From assembly GCA_950295325.1 (NCBI GenBank), contig OX485805.1:43362758-43426757 (forward strand): 64,000 nt of DNA. The letters run 5' to 3'. Position numbers and translations under genes: made by a program. The notes beneath the pieces were generated by a model. The model was not told the origin of the DNA. It worked only from the letters and a program-made list of their open reading frames with translations, and did not search any database. Origin of the DNA: Polytrichum commune (lineage: Eukaryota; Streptophyta; Polytrichopsida; Polytrichales; Polytrichaceae). Positions 13,564 through 26,660 of the stretch are shown here, piece by piece (the stretch's first letter is position 1; every line of letters begins with the position of its first letter).

Positions 13564-13920
13564 CACTAAATATTATATTTTAATGTCATGTAGAATTTAG
13601 TTTTCCTATGGTAACTTTTTGGATGACGCTTCTTATGAATAAGTGAACGAATGTTGTCACGGATGATGGATGAGTTCATCCATTGCCTGAAACCCTACCT
13701 TCTCTTGTCAACAACTTGTGTTGAAACATTGTCACGGATGATTGATGAAATTCACTTGGTAAGTGACAATATTTGCAATACTATTGAACTATAATCCCCC
13801 AACAAATTTACAAGGAATGACAAATAATTTTGGGTTAACATTTAGTGTTGGTGATACTATACGGCGGTTTACATTGAGTTTTGAGCAAGACAATTAGAAA
13901 TGGTGAAACTGAATATCATG
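13564..13920 (+). mobile_element. CACTAAATAT-family non-autonomous element (right end truncated)
   Basis: The left end is CACTAAATATTATATTTTAA. The interior (CTTCTTATGAATAAGTGAAC, GATGAGTTCATCCATTG, TTGGGTTAACATTTAGTG, GAGCAAGACAATTAGAA) matches the copy at 28917-29312. The right end stops at GAATATCATG, about 10 bases before the expected ATTTAGTG terminus. No open frame is present. Confidence 0.7.
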
Positions 13921-15977
13921 TACTTGCCTCTTGCATGGGTAAGTAAGGAGTTGGGCTTGTTGATTTCGGGTTTTACCAAGAAAACATGATCCTTACAACC
14001 CTAATGAAGAAGAGAACGAACCCCTTGCTCCTCAACACTCTTCCTCTACGACATCTACATCAAGCCTCAAGCCTCAAGATATTCAACTATACTTTACCAT
14101 AGGCCAATTACGCAATTATTGGCATCATGAATTCCATTTAACATCCATACTCGACCATGTTCATTTAATTGTTCACCATGGCCAGATCGCAATTCAGTCC
14201 CAACCACATTAACTTTCAATCCCAATCTTATCGAAAGTATGGCATCCTAAAGATTGCCAATGGGGTCCTAATCGAAAATAGGTGCCTCTACTCTACCCTC
14301 ACAAGGGTTTTTGACAATTGTCATAACTAAGCATTATAATTTAAATGAACAATTATGGAATAACCTATAAATCAACCATGTGTTACCGTAACTTTACCGC
14401 TTCAAATCTGTAGCAATTCCCATATTCAGGAAGAAAGAAAAAAGAAAAAAGAAAAGAAAATCCATTTTTTCAATTCTCCTTCGAATTTGATTCTCTTCAC
14501 GAGATAAAAATTTCCACTCCATCACTCCTCCTAAACATATGCAAACTCCCTTAGTTTATCGGTGATAGATGCCTCAACCCTAGGTGTCCAAAAAAGGCCC
14601 ACATACCTCAATGGGAAAATTTAGAACTTGGTGTGTCATAAGATTCTCTAAATTATACATTCAGAGTCCTCTTTGACCCGGTTTGCTTCCACTCTTATTC
14701 TAAACTAGGGAATTGGCCCGGTGAAGAAGCATCCTCGCACTCAAAAACGATGGCCATGGGAAAAACCCCACAAACGGTACCCTTTAGGCAACACTTGCAT
14801 ATATAATGCCCGTGGCAAGATCAAGTCGGCGAAAACTATTAAGGGCATGTTTTTACACAAAAGCCATTAGGCCATGGCTCTTGAAAATCCAACCACATCT
14901 TGGACAACTGCCAACATAACTATAGTTAACTAGTTTTTTTAATACATTTTAGGGAACAATTGTAATTAACTATACAAATTTCAAACCGATTTGATGAACA
15001 ACCATAGTTAACTAGAAAAACTTCAAGTATTTTTTGTATATTTAAAGAACTTCGCCTCTTGATTTGCTTCGGTTGAGGGTCTTTAATATGTTCGGGTCAC
15101 TGAGAATCATCAAGAAATGCCTTTATACGATCACTCATAGTGATGGGCTTTGGAACAATCTCCATGTACACCAACACAGATAACACGCTAGTGACACTAC
15201 AACACTACAACAAAATTTTGTGAACATGTTGCACTCAACTTAAGTTAATTAGATATAACTATAGTTAACTACATTTTTTGACAATTCAAATCACGAACAA
15301 CTGTAGTTCCGGAAGGCAACTAGATAACTAATTGTTTAATTAGTTGGTTGGTTGTCCAAGGTCTTGAGTCCTTGACTTTTCATTGGTTGAGAGTGTCGTA
15401 TGTCTCCACTTTAGGTTTACACAAGGGCAGTGTTGGAGCACAACCCACAATACTTACAGTGCATGAAAGATCTAAATGGAATTTCACGTGACATGCATGG
15501 ATAATGTGGCTGGGATTGTAGGGGTTTCTTTCTTCCTTTTTGCATGATGGCTCTTGAAGGTGGGCTTGATGGAATTTGCGAGCCCGTGAGGGCAACCAAT
15601 CAAAACTTATTAATAATACATATTATGATACTATCCATGTTTAGTTGAGAATGTAATTGTTGGAGCTACTATATAAGGCCAATTTTTTGTGGAACGCTAT
15701 GCAATAATTTTCTAATGTGTAATTCTTTGACTACACAATTAATTGTAGTTAATGTTTTGTGCAATAAACAAAGCTGATTATATTATTCATATCTTATGAA
15801 TAGAGCTTCAATGCTCAAAACTTGTTGAATTGACATATACAAACACCGATACATAATGGAAGAGTGAATCTATAGTAATATCATGAGATTCTTGTGCATG
15901 TCAAGATCCTCTGTCATTTTGAAGTGTTCGAATGTTCTAGATGAGAGGTGTAACACTAGTAGGTCTTTGTTCCAAAA
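13921..15977. other. Gene-free AT-rich stretch with a decayed repeat fragment
   Basis: At about 14190-14290 a segment (CAATTCAGTCCCAA, GATTGCCAATGGGGTCCTAA, AGGTGCCTCTACT) matches one arm of the inverted-repeat element at 19848-20105. Otherwise I see no recognisable gene or RNA. Confidence 0.5.
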
Positions 15978-16316
15978 TTATTTCAAGGTCAATAGTGCAC
16001 TTTCAACATCATTGGACTCTACTCTATCTACCACCACATCACCAACTTGCACATTATCAACTTCTTCTATGGGTTCATTGTCAGTTGCATCATCTTTTTC
16101 ATCAAGCATACCTATAATTTCCTCCTCAATGGGTATGTAGGGATTGTTTAAATCAAATTCAAGTGCATAATTGATGAACTCATGTGCATTCATAGTGGGT
16201 CTAGTTTCACTGTTTGCAGATACCAATGCTAATTGTTCATATAAGGTAGTAGGGTGCAAGGTTAGGGCTTTTGTCAATTTCATCCATGTCATAGAATTTC
16301 CTAGCCTCACTTTCAT
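15978..16316 (-). pseudogene. Unrecognised 112-residue acidic open frame, possible gene or transposon scrap
   Basis: An uninterrupted reading frame, unusually long for this AT-rich stretch, encodes an acidic peptide with motifs TRPTMNAHEF, YALEFDLNNPYIPI and EEEIIGMLDEKDD. The residue mix is protein-like, with few Cys or Lys runs. I do not recognise a domain and see no convincing exons on either side. It may be the tail of a decayed transposase or a remnant of a host gene; chance cannot be excluded. Confidence 0.25.
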
Positions 16317-17376
16317 CCAAAATAACAGTTATCAAGGTGAATCCATTGAAGAAGAGAACATTTTTTTAATATATAAAATCTCTTATCAATTGACAATTAA
16401 CACTTACTAGTGTATTTTTGGATTCTTTTTGGGGGGAGAACGCACTTAACCTTAGCACACATGCAATTTTAACACTTATCGAGGGTGGATTGTAGAAATT
16501 GACTTCCCCCCTAGTGCTCAACCGACAAAATGTTAAGAAATCATGTCCATTTTTTTCTGAATTTCAATGAAGTCTAACCTAATTTTATCCGCCATGAAAG
16601 TGTGCCCTTAGTGGTGTTATTTTGGACGAATTATCCCCAAATTCAACGCAAACATCTATTCAATGGAATATTATATCATTTTGATTCCATTTGATTGCTA
16701 GAAAACTACAAAAAAGTAACATACAAATTTGGATAAAGTCACCATACTTGGAATGGAAATATACCATCGTCCATACGCGGCTTCATCGCTTCAATAATAG
16801 TTGCCCGTGTGGTTATCTTGAGAATTTGTAAAAAAGAATTGAAAATCCATCGGCCCTTAGTATATAAGAGTCCATATTCTTAGCGATTTCAAACACACCT
16901 TTCCAAAGGACAAGATGCTTGAAAGTCGATGCCAAAGTGAATGTCAAGTACAAAGTTGCTACATCGACTTAAGGTAGGTGCACCAATTTTGGCTTGCAAC
17001 CTACCATGAACACCTCGAATCATGGCTATAGTGGATACAAAGCATATAATACATGATTTTAAATAATCCATAACCAAGTAAGAGATATAGTATGACCTAT
17101 GTGCACACATGGTTGGTCTATGGATAGCACATTGTTCCTAGAGACGAGTAAGTGGCATCAAAGCTCCAACACATGTGGGGCCATGGATTTGTCAATTTTA
17201 GACTTCAATTAAACTACGTATGAGGTGTTATGAGCAAGTGTAGTATTTCAGTTGTGGTCCCACATCCTCACAATCATGATGGTTTAGAGGAAGCCACACG
17301 AAGTTACATGTTCAAGAAACATCTACTCTCGTACACACGTAGGGAGGGAGAGAGGGAGTTATCGCATATGACCATA
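16317..17376. other. Gene-free stretch
   Basis: AT-rich DNA with only short open frames and no conserved motif. I see no RNA gene and no clear repeat ends. Confidence 0.45.
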
Positions 17377-17526
17377 TTGTAGAGGGGCTCTCTGTTTCGA
17401 CACAAAAGAATTATTTCCCCTTACAACTTGCCATGTGTCATGTTCACATTCGCCATGACCCACTTGTATCCCATGTGGAGACTACGTTCCAACACATGTA
17501 AAGATGAAATAGGGAACCTTATATGG
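17377..17526. mobile_element. Short TA-flanked MITE, older copy
   Basis: This copy resembles the element at 18019-18168 over its whole length: TTGTAGAGGGGCTCTCTGTT at the left, then CACAAAAGAATTATT, GCCATGTGTCATG, CACTTGTATCCCA and AAATAGGGAACC. Its right terminus is decayed. Confidence 0.6.
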
Positions 17527-18018
17527 TACCTCTCGTACATTCAATATAAAACTTGATCCCTATGAGTTGGTGGTTGATTCATTTCAAATGACTTGGACTA
17601 GACTGATTTGACATCTTTGAAGCTCATTCCAATGTCAAATCAACTTAAGAAATGGCCTTTGGGATGCGTACTATTTAAGGATTGTTTTAAGTGTTGGATG
17701 AATGAGTGGTATGCTTGTGTGCGATTATTCATTCTCTCCCACAAGTGGGGCATGACCTACATGAGTAGCAATAAGAAAGGCCCATGTAAGAAACAAAACA
17801 AAAATATACTTTGGTGTCACTCTGACATGAATGTGACCCCTTGGCCCTCTCACGTTCAAGAGTCTTCTTGTTAGGGTTGAGCCGCACCACCCAATTAAGA
17901 GAATTGTCTAAGTTACGAGTTAGTGAGGATTAGCTAACCAAAATTCTAGCTTATTAAAATCATGGCCGCACCCCTCCTAGGAGAATTAGCTAACAATTTG
18001 AGTTAGTGAAATCAACTA

Positions 18019-18168
18019 CTGTAGAGGGCTCTCTATTCCAACACAAAATAATTATTCCCCCCCTCAAAATGTGCCACGTGTCATGCTCACATTTGCCACA
18101 ACCACTTGTATCCCACGTGGAAACCACGCTCTGCCCCATGTAAAGAAGAAATAGTGAACCCTCTACAG
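18019..18168. mobile_element. 150-bp MITE with TA target duplication
   Basis: The terminal inverted repeat is CTGTAGAGGGCTCTCTATT at the left and, on the other strand, CTGTAGAGGGTTCACTATT at the right. TA lies on both sides (18017-18018 and 18169-18170). The interior has no open frame. TA duplication and small size fit a Stowaway-like (Tc1/mariner) MITE. A diverged sister lies about 640 bp upstream. Confidence 0.75.
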
Positions 18169-18170
18169 TA

Positions 18171-19847
18171 GCTCGTATGCGAGCTACCTAACTGCACAAC
18201 CACACATTTCGATTACCACTAACCAAAGGTTGACCAATTTAAGAGAGGACTTATGGTTGACCCACCAAGGTTTTGTTAACTTGCCCTAGTTTTGAACATG
18301 ACACTAACTATGACACATTATAATTATGTGGCCTGCACCATTTGTGTTTCATTATAATAAAATATTTTTAAAAACATAACTATAATAAAATATTAGCGTG
18401 TCTAAGTTTGAACACGGAAATGATTTATTAAAGAATATTCTATCATTTTAAAAGTATGTCGATTTAAGATGATGTAAGTGTAAGTGTGGTCGTCGCAGAA
18501 TGGAGAAGAGGTGGACCAAATGAAAGGTGGGCATTCCAGACAAAAACTTGAACTACTCATTTGTAAAAGTTAGTCAACATCAGGGGTATGGATGAGTTAA
18601 GATTCATTCACATAAGTAAGCTCCCAAAAGCTACATTGAATATGATATGTAGTGTCATATGGTATTTAATATCACCATGGTAATTTTTCAGATGACGCTT
18701 CTTATGAGTAAGTGAACAAATATTTTCCACAAACACAATGTTATTCACAACTATTGTCCACAACATTGTGAACAAATCTACTACTAGGTCCACAAACACA
18801 TGCCATCAACTGAGTAATGTTATGTTCGAGATCACAATGTGGACTTAAAAAAACATAAAAATGTATGACTCATGTCTAAACCTACCTTAATAAGTGCTTG
18901 TTGATGGTCGTGCATCTTATTGTGGTTTGGCAAGTGCTTGTAGAATGGTGGGCAATATATTGAACAATGAAGTATCATGTGAACTAAGGCCCATAGCCAA
19001 TAGCCTAAAGTACGTTCGTAAGGCCTGTTAGTTACACATACATTAACGGAAGGAAACATAGTACAAGACTAACCAATAATAGTCGTACACCTGTTTACAT
19101 ACAATGTACTTGTGCAGTTTGGGTTAATTAATGTTATACTCTCGTGTTTCCGTGCATATGAATTGGCTCACTTACTGTATGCTCCCCTCAACACCCAAGC
19201 CCAAATCTTTTCAAAATCTCCGCTCATGGCAACGGTCTAAATCGTCCCAAAATCGCCACCTAATTCAACACTTTTATAAAGGAAATCATCTACCTCGAAT
19301 GATGGGTGTGATTGAATGGATGACATGCTTTGTAAAGTTAGGAATTTTGAAACAAAATTTCGGTCATTCAAATGTTCCAAGTTGACAACCACTATGATTT
19401 ATTTGAGTATTTTCTCACCATGAGTTGCAATGAACAAGTAACAACATTTGGTTGTAAGCAATTGTTTTTCTTCTAGTGCAAGGTCAAGGTTACGGTGCTT
19501 TACATTATTACCCTATAACTTGTGCCTCTGGTGTCACGACAACGCTCATGGTTGTGTATAAAATAAAGGCACCCATAACTGATCACTTAAGAGATTTTGT
19601 GCCAAATCTGTAGAAGTATAACGTGATGCAGAATTTTCCTGTGTAGGAAGATAGAAATAGGAAGGATTGCCATTTTTTCGGTAACCTTATTTTTTAAATT
19701 GAAATTACTATGAATTTCTTAAGCCAAAAGTTGGCCCGAACATATTACCAATGTCTAGGATTTGCCATAACCACTCCTTTTAATTGGTTTCTCCTCCTCA
19801 CTTTAGCACTCAAAACTAGGACATGTGTCATGGCACTATTGGTTCCA
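18171..19847. other. Gene-free stretch with a partial CACTAAATAT-family fragment
   Basis: At about 18640-18720 the blocks AGTGTCATATGGTATTTAAT and CTTCTTATGAGTAAGTGAAC match the left part of the 13564 and 40293 copies, but neither end is intact. Nothing else is recognisable. Confidence 0.5.
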
Positions 19848-20105
19848 ACTTGATTGAAATTCAGTCCAAACTTGATCGATATTCCGGTATCCTATAGATT
19901 GCCGATGGGGACTTGATCGGGAATATGTGCCTCTACTATAATGCTATGGGTCGATGATCCAGTTGTGGGTTGTGCTTCATGCTACTGATACAAAGAAATA
20001 GAGTAGGGGTGGCTATTCCCGTTCATGACCCCATTGGCAATTTATAGGGTACCACAATTTCGATCAGACTAGGATTGAATTTCCGATCAAGTTGGGAATG
20101 AATTT
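19848..20105. repeat. Inverted-repeat element, arms about 90-100 bp
   Basis: The left arm (CAACTTGATTGAAATTCAGT, GATTGCCGATGGGGACTTGA, GTGCCTCTACT) pairs with the right arm read on the other strand (CAACTTGATCGGAAATTCAA, ATTGCCAATGGGGTCATGAA, GCCACCCCTACT). The spacer is about 75 bp. A related single arm lies near 14190-14290. I could not fix the exact termini or a target duplication. Confidence 0.6.
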
Positions 20106-21738
20106 TGAACTATCAAAACTTTGAGAGAATTTTATGAGTTAAAACATGGTATGAACATGGGACCCACTGTCCTAAATCATGGGGCAGCCTATACAAGGCT
20201 AGCTTGGCCCATCCATCCTAGCAGGACAGGCTAGAAAACCGGTTGTTTTTAACTCGACACCACTCTTTGTGTGTGCTAACTTAAGCATGAAGAAAACTTG
20301 GGTGGCTTCGTGTTAGATTCTCAAAAACTTAGGGTTTCGGACTAAACCCATGGTTTCATCTGCTTTACTTTACAACTAACTCTACTAAATACAATATTTA
20401 GTGTAGTACACTGTCCCGGCGACTGAGCACCCATGCTAGTTGCATCCTCGATGCTGGTGAGCCCACGACTCAATGCCCTATAATCTAAGCAAATTTCTTA
20501 CAAGTGCCGCCTCCACTAAAACTTAGGGAGCACTTTCCAGTTGATCAAAACAACTGGGTTTCCAGTTCCTCCCCAAACTTTACAGCCTACTTGTGCTAAT
20601 TATGACAAGATATGAAATTTTAGTGCGAAATCCTTCAAAGTTCAAATATTGGCTGAGAAGCTCCCCAACCGCTCATGAGCTTGTTTCTCAAAGGGGTTTT
20701 GTTTTATTAATTTTCTTGGAGAGAATGTGGAGGAGCTACTTAGACATATGGTAAACTTTGCAAGAGGACCAGCTACATAAACCTACATTCTTTGCTTTTG
20801 GCATGTTAGACACAAAGTCATAAATAGTGTACTTTTTCATTCTGTGCTCATTCGTTCAATGGCGACCATACTCATTGTAGCAACAACAAACCGATGCCAC
20901 GCTGGTATGTACAACAGAAAATTCTTGCAGTGGCAACTCTTAATAGTCCCTGGAAAATCTTTCAATGAAGACAGTTGGTCTCTATTCACTGCAAACCTTG
21001 TCAATTTACTATGTATGTACCAGTGTTGGAGTGGTATATAAGTGATAGATATCAGCATGATATCAATACACATTATCAATATTGGTATTGAAGAACCTGC
21101 CTGAGTGGTATCAAAATTGTAATACTAGTCATACAATGATACTTGGTGGGTATCACAAGATAAGAGTATCTTTGGATACTTGAGTCATTATTTGGGTTGA
21201 AACTTACCTATTACTATATTGATGCACAGGTTATCTTACCTGGGTGTGAAATAATTTGCATGTTATATAGACCTGAAGGGTATTAAAAAAAACAGAAATA
21301 ACCTCAAAATGTCCATACCCTACCAGTATTAAAACAATGTAAAATCCTCATTATACATGCCCAAGTGGCATAAAGAAAAGGTGGTACCAGTCCAAAACAG
21401 TTTTAACTACATTGGACTGCAGCTTTAGATATGTGAGGGTAGTCAAATAGACATATATAGTTCTGTGAATCTACAATTATTGCTCCAGAAAATCAAGTTA
21501 TGGATACAGTTCTGAACAATTAAACTCGGTGCCAAAAATGAGTGAAGTGCAATGCAATGTGTGCAAGCTGGTTCGAGCTGAATCAACAATTTCGAACCAC
21601 ATGGGTTTATGATACCAAGAGCTATACATCCACTGTGAATAAATATACAAAAATAATTGCTGTACTGTGTGTAAATATACAAAAAGAATTGTTGTACTGT
21701 GCCTATTCTAGATGTAGGAATTAGATCACCTTCAAACT
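20106..21738. other. Gene-free stretch downstream of phosphomannose isomerase
   Basis: At 20388-20415 there is a solitary CACTAAATAT-type palindrome (CTAAATACAATATTTAGTG). The last few hundred bases probably contain the 3' UTR of the isomerase gene, but I could not identify a poly(A) signal with confidence. Confidence 0.5.
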
Positions 21739-24700
21739 TCAGCAAGCTGAGGGGTGGTACACACGGGCATTCACTCCTGCTCGGTATATTTGCAGAGGAA
21801 TTTGGGTTTGAGGCACATCCTCATTCACCTCCACAGTTGCTGCTACTTCAACAGTTTTGCCTGCACCTACAAAAAATATGTCGCCTTTCTTCACACCAAT
21901 AGTAACATTTTGGGTGTCTCCTTGTGTAATGACACCGATACCGTCAAAGACAAGTAGAATGGAAGGGCCAGTAGTTTCAACTTCAATTGACTTGCCTACA
22001 GGCACCACAATGTGGTCTACTTCAAATTCGTCAAAGGGTGGAGTGTATCTTTTCGTGAAGGCATTCACAGGTGTGCCAGTCAGTACCTCAGGTAAGCCCT
22101 GTAAATGCAACCAAGACATCCATCAAGGATTAGTTCATTAGTTAGTATGAGCAGATACAGATGGTCAATCACATCATTCACATATCTCCTCATTTCACCT
22201 CTACTTCCAATCATGGAGCCCCCTTCACAAACATCCCATAACTATTTAGAAAGAAAAAATTGTGCCACATCATTTAGAAGGATTGTTATGCATAATCTAG
22301 CAACTACTACGTAACACAAGAAAATCTACATTGATGGCCTTGATTGTCCAAAGCATGTGCATAGGACTGACTAGGTCTTTGCCTCCCAATACTTCTAGCC
22401 TCATCCGTACTTCCCATAACCCTCATTGCCCTTTGCTCTCATTAGTTGCGGCTATTTATTCTCTAACTATTTCCAGGCGCCTCAAATGGCAAGAAATGAT
22501 TTCGTGGATTTCTTGAAGCCCACCTGCTTATATGTGAGCATCGAGCAGAGCGTTTGGGTGTCAATATACTTGGGGGTAAAACCTGCACGAACCACATTAT
22601 CAGATGCTGCCATACACTCCACAATCTCACCCGACAAGTAGGCATGTGGTTCGTTGGCATCCAAGTAAACAGCTTCTCCAGGAGCTAGTTTGATGTAGTT
22701 CAAGAAAAAAAGGGAGAGCACTCCAATGTCTCCTGGGTACTGTTTCTCGAGCTTCAGTGCAAGCTCCTCTTTTCCTGTCAACTGTCGAACCTGCAACATG
22801 AAGGGTGCATTTTTGCTTTAACCTTTGAAAACACACAATTAACCTTTACTGGCCTGAGCCAGGGTAAGGCAATCTCTAAGATGCGCTATAAACTAACATC
22901 TCCAAATCACAGAGCAAAATTTGTGAGGCCCCATCAAAGGATCGCATCCATGTGGTTAGAAATTCAAAAAAATACTTTGGTCCTCCCATATTTTAGGATT
23001 TTTCAAATAGAACTCATAAAAAAAATGATCATAATCACATTCTCATCATTTGGATGAGAATATTCATACGCTTGGCTGAAATTACCCAAAGGATATAGAT
23101 TGGTGGATAGTTGCAAGCATAATATGACCTTGACGTGATCAAAATTTCAAAATGTCTCTTAAGATGTGATCACTTCATGAGTTATAGAGGATAACTGTAT
23201 GTGAAATTTAATAATCGAGCTTTGAAGGTGATGGACAATGTCAATAGCTGTGTCTGGGAAGCTTACAAATTGCTTGGGATTCCCATCCTTGTGATCATGG
23301 GACGTTAAGGCAAACTTGGGTTTAACAAAAACCAGGAGGACATGGAAAGTGAGGGTAAGATTCGGAACACGTTCTATCTAACATATGTATTTGATGAGCG
23401 ACATACCTGCTTGTCCCTCATGAGACGGCCAACAAGATCTGACACAGTGCTAGCAACCACGTCCTTGGGCAGTGTCATAAGTGTTGTGAATGCACACTTT
23501 AATATAGACTTTGCACCTTCATCCTTGACTTTGTCACTGGCCAGATCCACAAGGGATTGAGACAAGTGCTCCCCCAACATCAAGCGAAGCTCAGGGACAG
23601 TATCCACGGCTTTCTTTAGCTCCTGCACTCATAAAACGACAGCCCACATAACTTCTAGGGTGGATAAAATATTTAGACATCCATTGATATTTGCAATATT
23701 ACAACCTTGAACTTGGGTTTGCTTAAACAAATAGTATTTTAAAAATCCTAGGTATGTTATCCCAACTTTATGTCTGGCATAATAGGCATTCTAGTTTCAT
23801 AATGTATACTCGTATACAAGCCAATTCCTATAAGATAATATATCCCTTTGTTTAAGCTGCATATGTAATGGTAAAAACTACGAACAAAGTTGAATTCCTA
23901 ATTCTGAAACTGTGAGTAACTATCATCTGAATGTATCATCTGAAAAATTTGCTTTTTTACCAAGAGCATGGATTCTTTGGAATACTAAATAGGTAACTTT
24001 GTAACTCTGTGACTCCTGTTAATCCAATTTCTCCTTTTCCAATCTCTCCAAGCCCAGTTAGTGAATGCCATATGACCTGGCCCAGGCCGTGATCTTGACC
24101 CCAGCTTCCACTAACTGGAACACTAACAAGCAGGATAGCCAGCCCCACGGAATTAGAAAACAAAGTAAGACAAAATAGGTGCCAAACAGAACATACCTCA
24201 GGACTGGCAAAACCGCATATCGCTTCAAAATGAGTCAGTGCAAGCGCCATTTCTGGTTTATGGTTGGGATCCTTGTAGATGTGAGGTTGTGTCGAGTGCA
24301 GAAACTGAGCCAGTTTCTTATCCGGGTGTGCTTGAATTGAGAGTGCTTTTGCTACTGACAACACCTGCCATATATTAGAATTTTCCCTTTATCAGTTTCA
24401 GCAAGGAGACTGAACCAACCTTGAGGTGAAGCGGAGTTCTTCTGGGTCATAATTTACCTGCCATTTAAATATCCCAACTGACAAAGCAAATCTTAATAGC
24501 AGATGTGAAACATTTTGCACGAATTTTAGAATATGTGGACTAATGGAACATAATTGATAATGCACTGGCTGATCTCAGTACCAACCATCATGTGCCATAT
24601 TCACTAATGATATGGTAAATCATTCATTTCCATTGCTGTGGATTATCATCTGGAGTTAGATAGTGCTATAACGTTTTACAGAGACTTTAGTTTTTTGCCA

Positions 24701-25231
24701 TCAAAGGATTGTTGTGTTCCTTTAAAGTACTTACTATCTATTTGTGTTGTATTATGAAGAAATTGTATTCTCTGAAAGACATCATAGCACTGTTTATATC
24801 AAAACACCAAACCACACGAACTGAAATAAATAGTCTACCTAGTTGCATGAATCAGTACATGTGGCGTTCCAGGATGTATTATTGCAAAAGAAGAGCATGC
24901 TCACATGGTGAAAACAAGTGAAGGACCAAAAAAAACACCTAAATACCTTGAAAAGGTATGGCAATTCTCCTTGCCACCGTTCGACCACTTTGGGCCCAAG
25001 TGCTTCGGGGTGTGCGTCCAGCCAATCCTTGAGAGAAACCTCCGGGTGGGTTGTTTCATTTCCGGAACACACGAGGGATGGCCCAGACTTGTGGGTGCCC
25101 ATCCATAGCTCTGCGTAAGGCACATCTTGGATGTCGTTCCCAGACGTTAATGCATGAATGCGACCCACCTCGCTATCTGCACCAATACGCCCCCAGTCAT
25201 AGTGCTGGACAGCACACTGCAGGCGCAGCAT
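21739..25231 (-). CDS. PMI: Mannose-6-phosphate isomerase, type I (phosphomannose isomerase)
   Basis: The enzyme interconverts fructose-6-phosphate and mannose-6-phosphate, the entry step to GDP-mannose, ascorbate, glycans and cell-wall mannans, and acts in the cytosol. Exons on the minus strand are 25231-24947, 24364-24197, 23622-23407, 22790-22524 and 22098-21739, all GT-AG and all in phase 0, giving 431 residues, the usual family length. The zinc-site motifs are intact: QAHPDKKLA (Gln106, His108), NHKPEMALA (Glu133) and NEPHAYL (His272). The active-site Arg lies in DNVVRAG (Arg291). The N-terminus has the family motif YDWGRIG followed by [15 protein letters not shown]. The start is set at 25231 by alignment of [13 protein letters not shown] to the family start; an in-frame ATG at 25324 exists but probably lies in leader or intron DNA. 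Plants usually have one or two paralogues (PMI1, PMI2/DIN9); I cannot tell which this resembles. Confidence 0.96.
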
Positions 25232-25765
25232 TGGTAATAAATTGCTATTTTCTAACACAACCTTGGTCTGCTCCTGCTCCAGAAAAAGGCAAAATACAAA
25301 ATCAGTTCTACCACTTTGATCCATTCAACTAAATGCAGTACTACAAAATAAAATAATATTGAAGATTGACTGCTATTGACAACAATTAGCTCTTCTTACT
25401 TCTGTTTGTTTTGTCCAATTGGCAAGAAACAGCAACATAGACAACATAAATAAGTAAATTCGTGACAATGACTGTGTTCCTCTCCTAAATTCTATCTACT
25501 CCAGAATAAAGGGAAACACAGAAGCAAAGCACAGTCAGATGGTGACCTGAGTGTTTTCAGAATACTTTTGCAAGAAGAAAGAACAGGTCACCTAAAAAGA
25601 AATCCAAACTTGACACTAGATCCAGCAACAAAGACCCCGACTGATATTGCTTTAAAAAGGCACTATTGGTAATACATTGCTATTTTCTAACACAACCTTT
25701 CTCTGCTCCTTCTCCAGAAAAAAGTCAAATTTAGCGCTGCACTCAATCCATTCAACGCAAACAAT
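25230..25765. repeat. Direct duplication around the isomerase start
   Basis: The segment 25230-25340 (ATTGGTAATAAATTGCTATT, TTCTAACACAACCTT, CTCCAGAAAAA, ATCCATTCAAC) recurs at 25664-25762 with the same order of blocks. The duplicate covers the 5' flank and a potential acceptor site but not the coding part. Confidence 0.75.
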
Positions 25766-25779
25766 TACCATAAGAGGTT

Positions 25780-26660
25780 AAGCCAGCCCAAAGTTCGAGA
25801 AGCAGCTTGAAAGGCCAAATCCTAAACAAACTTTTACCCAAAAATTACCAAAAGATGAGAGGCCCAAAGGAGAGTCCCTTCTCACAAAAACAGTGCCCGA
25901 ACAACAAAACCTAAGCTATAGGTGCTTCCCAGAAGAGATGAGAGGTTGAGAGAGCGATAATTGGTCACCTTCCATTATTCACGTCTTACACACATTGCCC
26001 AAACAAAAATTCCTAAGTCATGGATGCTTCCCCAGACGAGATGAAGCCACCCTGAAGCTGCATTGCCGAATCCGCAACAAAAGTGCACCCAAAATTTACA
26101 GAAAACTGGGATCCCCAAAGCACAACCCCTTCTTACATCCATTACCAATACCACAAAATATAGGCCACGGGTGTTTCCCCAGAAGAAATGAAGCCAAATC
26201 CGCAACAAAATTGCACCCAAAACGTACCAAAAGATGAGAGCCTGAGAGTGACACTCCGTCAGCTTCCATTATTCCACATCTTACACACATTGCCCAAACA
26301 ACATAACCTGAGTCCCGGGCACTCATCAAAAGACATGAAGCCAGCAAGAATAAGACCAAATCCTCAACAAACTTGAACCCACAATTTACCCCAAAAAAAA
26401 AAAAAAAGACCCCCACAGCACAATCCCCCCTCTCCTCCTCTCACATACATCACCAATTCCTCAAAGTCGGAGTGATGGGCGCTAACCAGAAGAAGAGGAA
26501 CTGACGGTGGGTTCTGTTTCAATCGCCGAATCCTCTCCACAACCTTCCTCCAAGAAATACTAACTTCACAAGTAGCACAGAAAGATGACTCCTCCTCGAG
26601 GCTGATTGCGAAGAAGAGCCCAGCTGAAACTCAGTCAGCTTCCATTATTTCACGTCTACC
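25780..26660. repeat. Tandemly repeated upstream region of the isomerase gene
   Basis: Blocks recur several times: CTTCCATTATTYCACRTCTTA at about 25970, 26266 and (diverged) 26639; TTACACACATTGCCCAAACA at 25987 and 26281; CCAGAMGARATGAAGCC at 26033 and 26178; and TACCAAAAGATGAGAG near 25847 and 26226. Spacing is mixed, roughly 120-300 bp. The region probably contains promoter or leader sequence. Confidence 0.6.
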
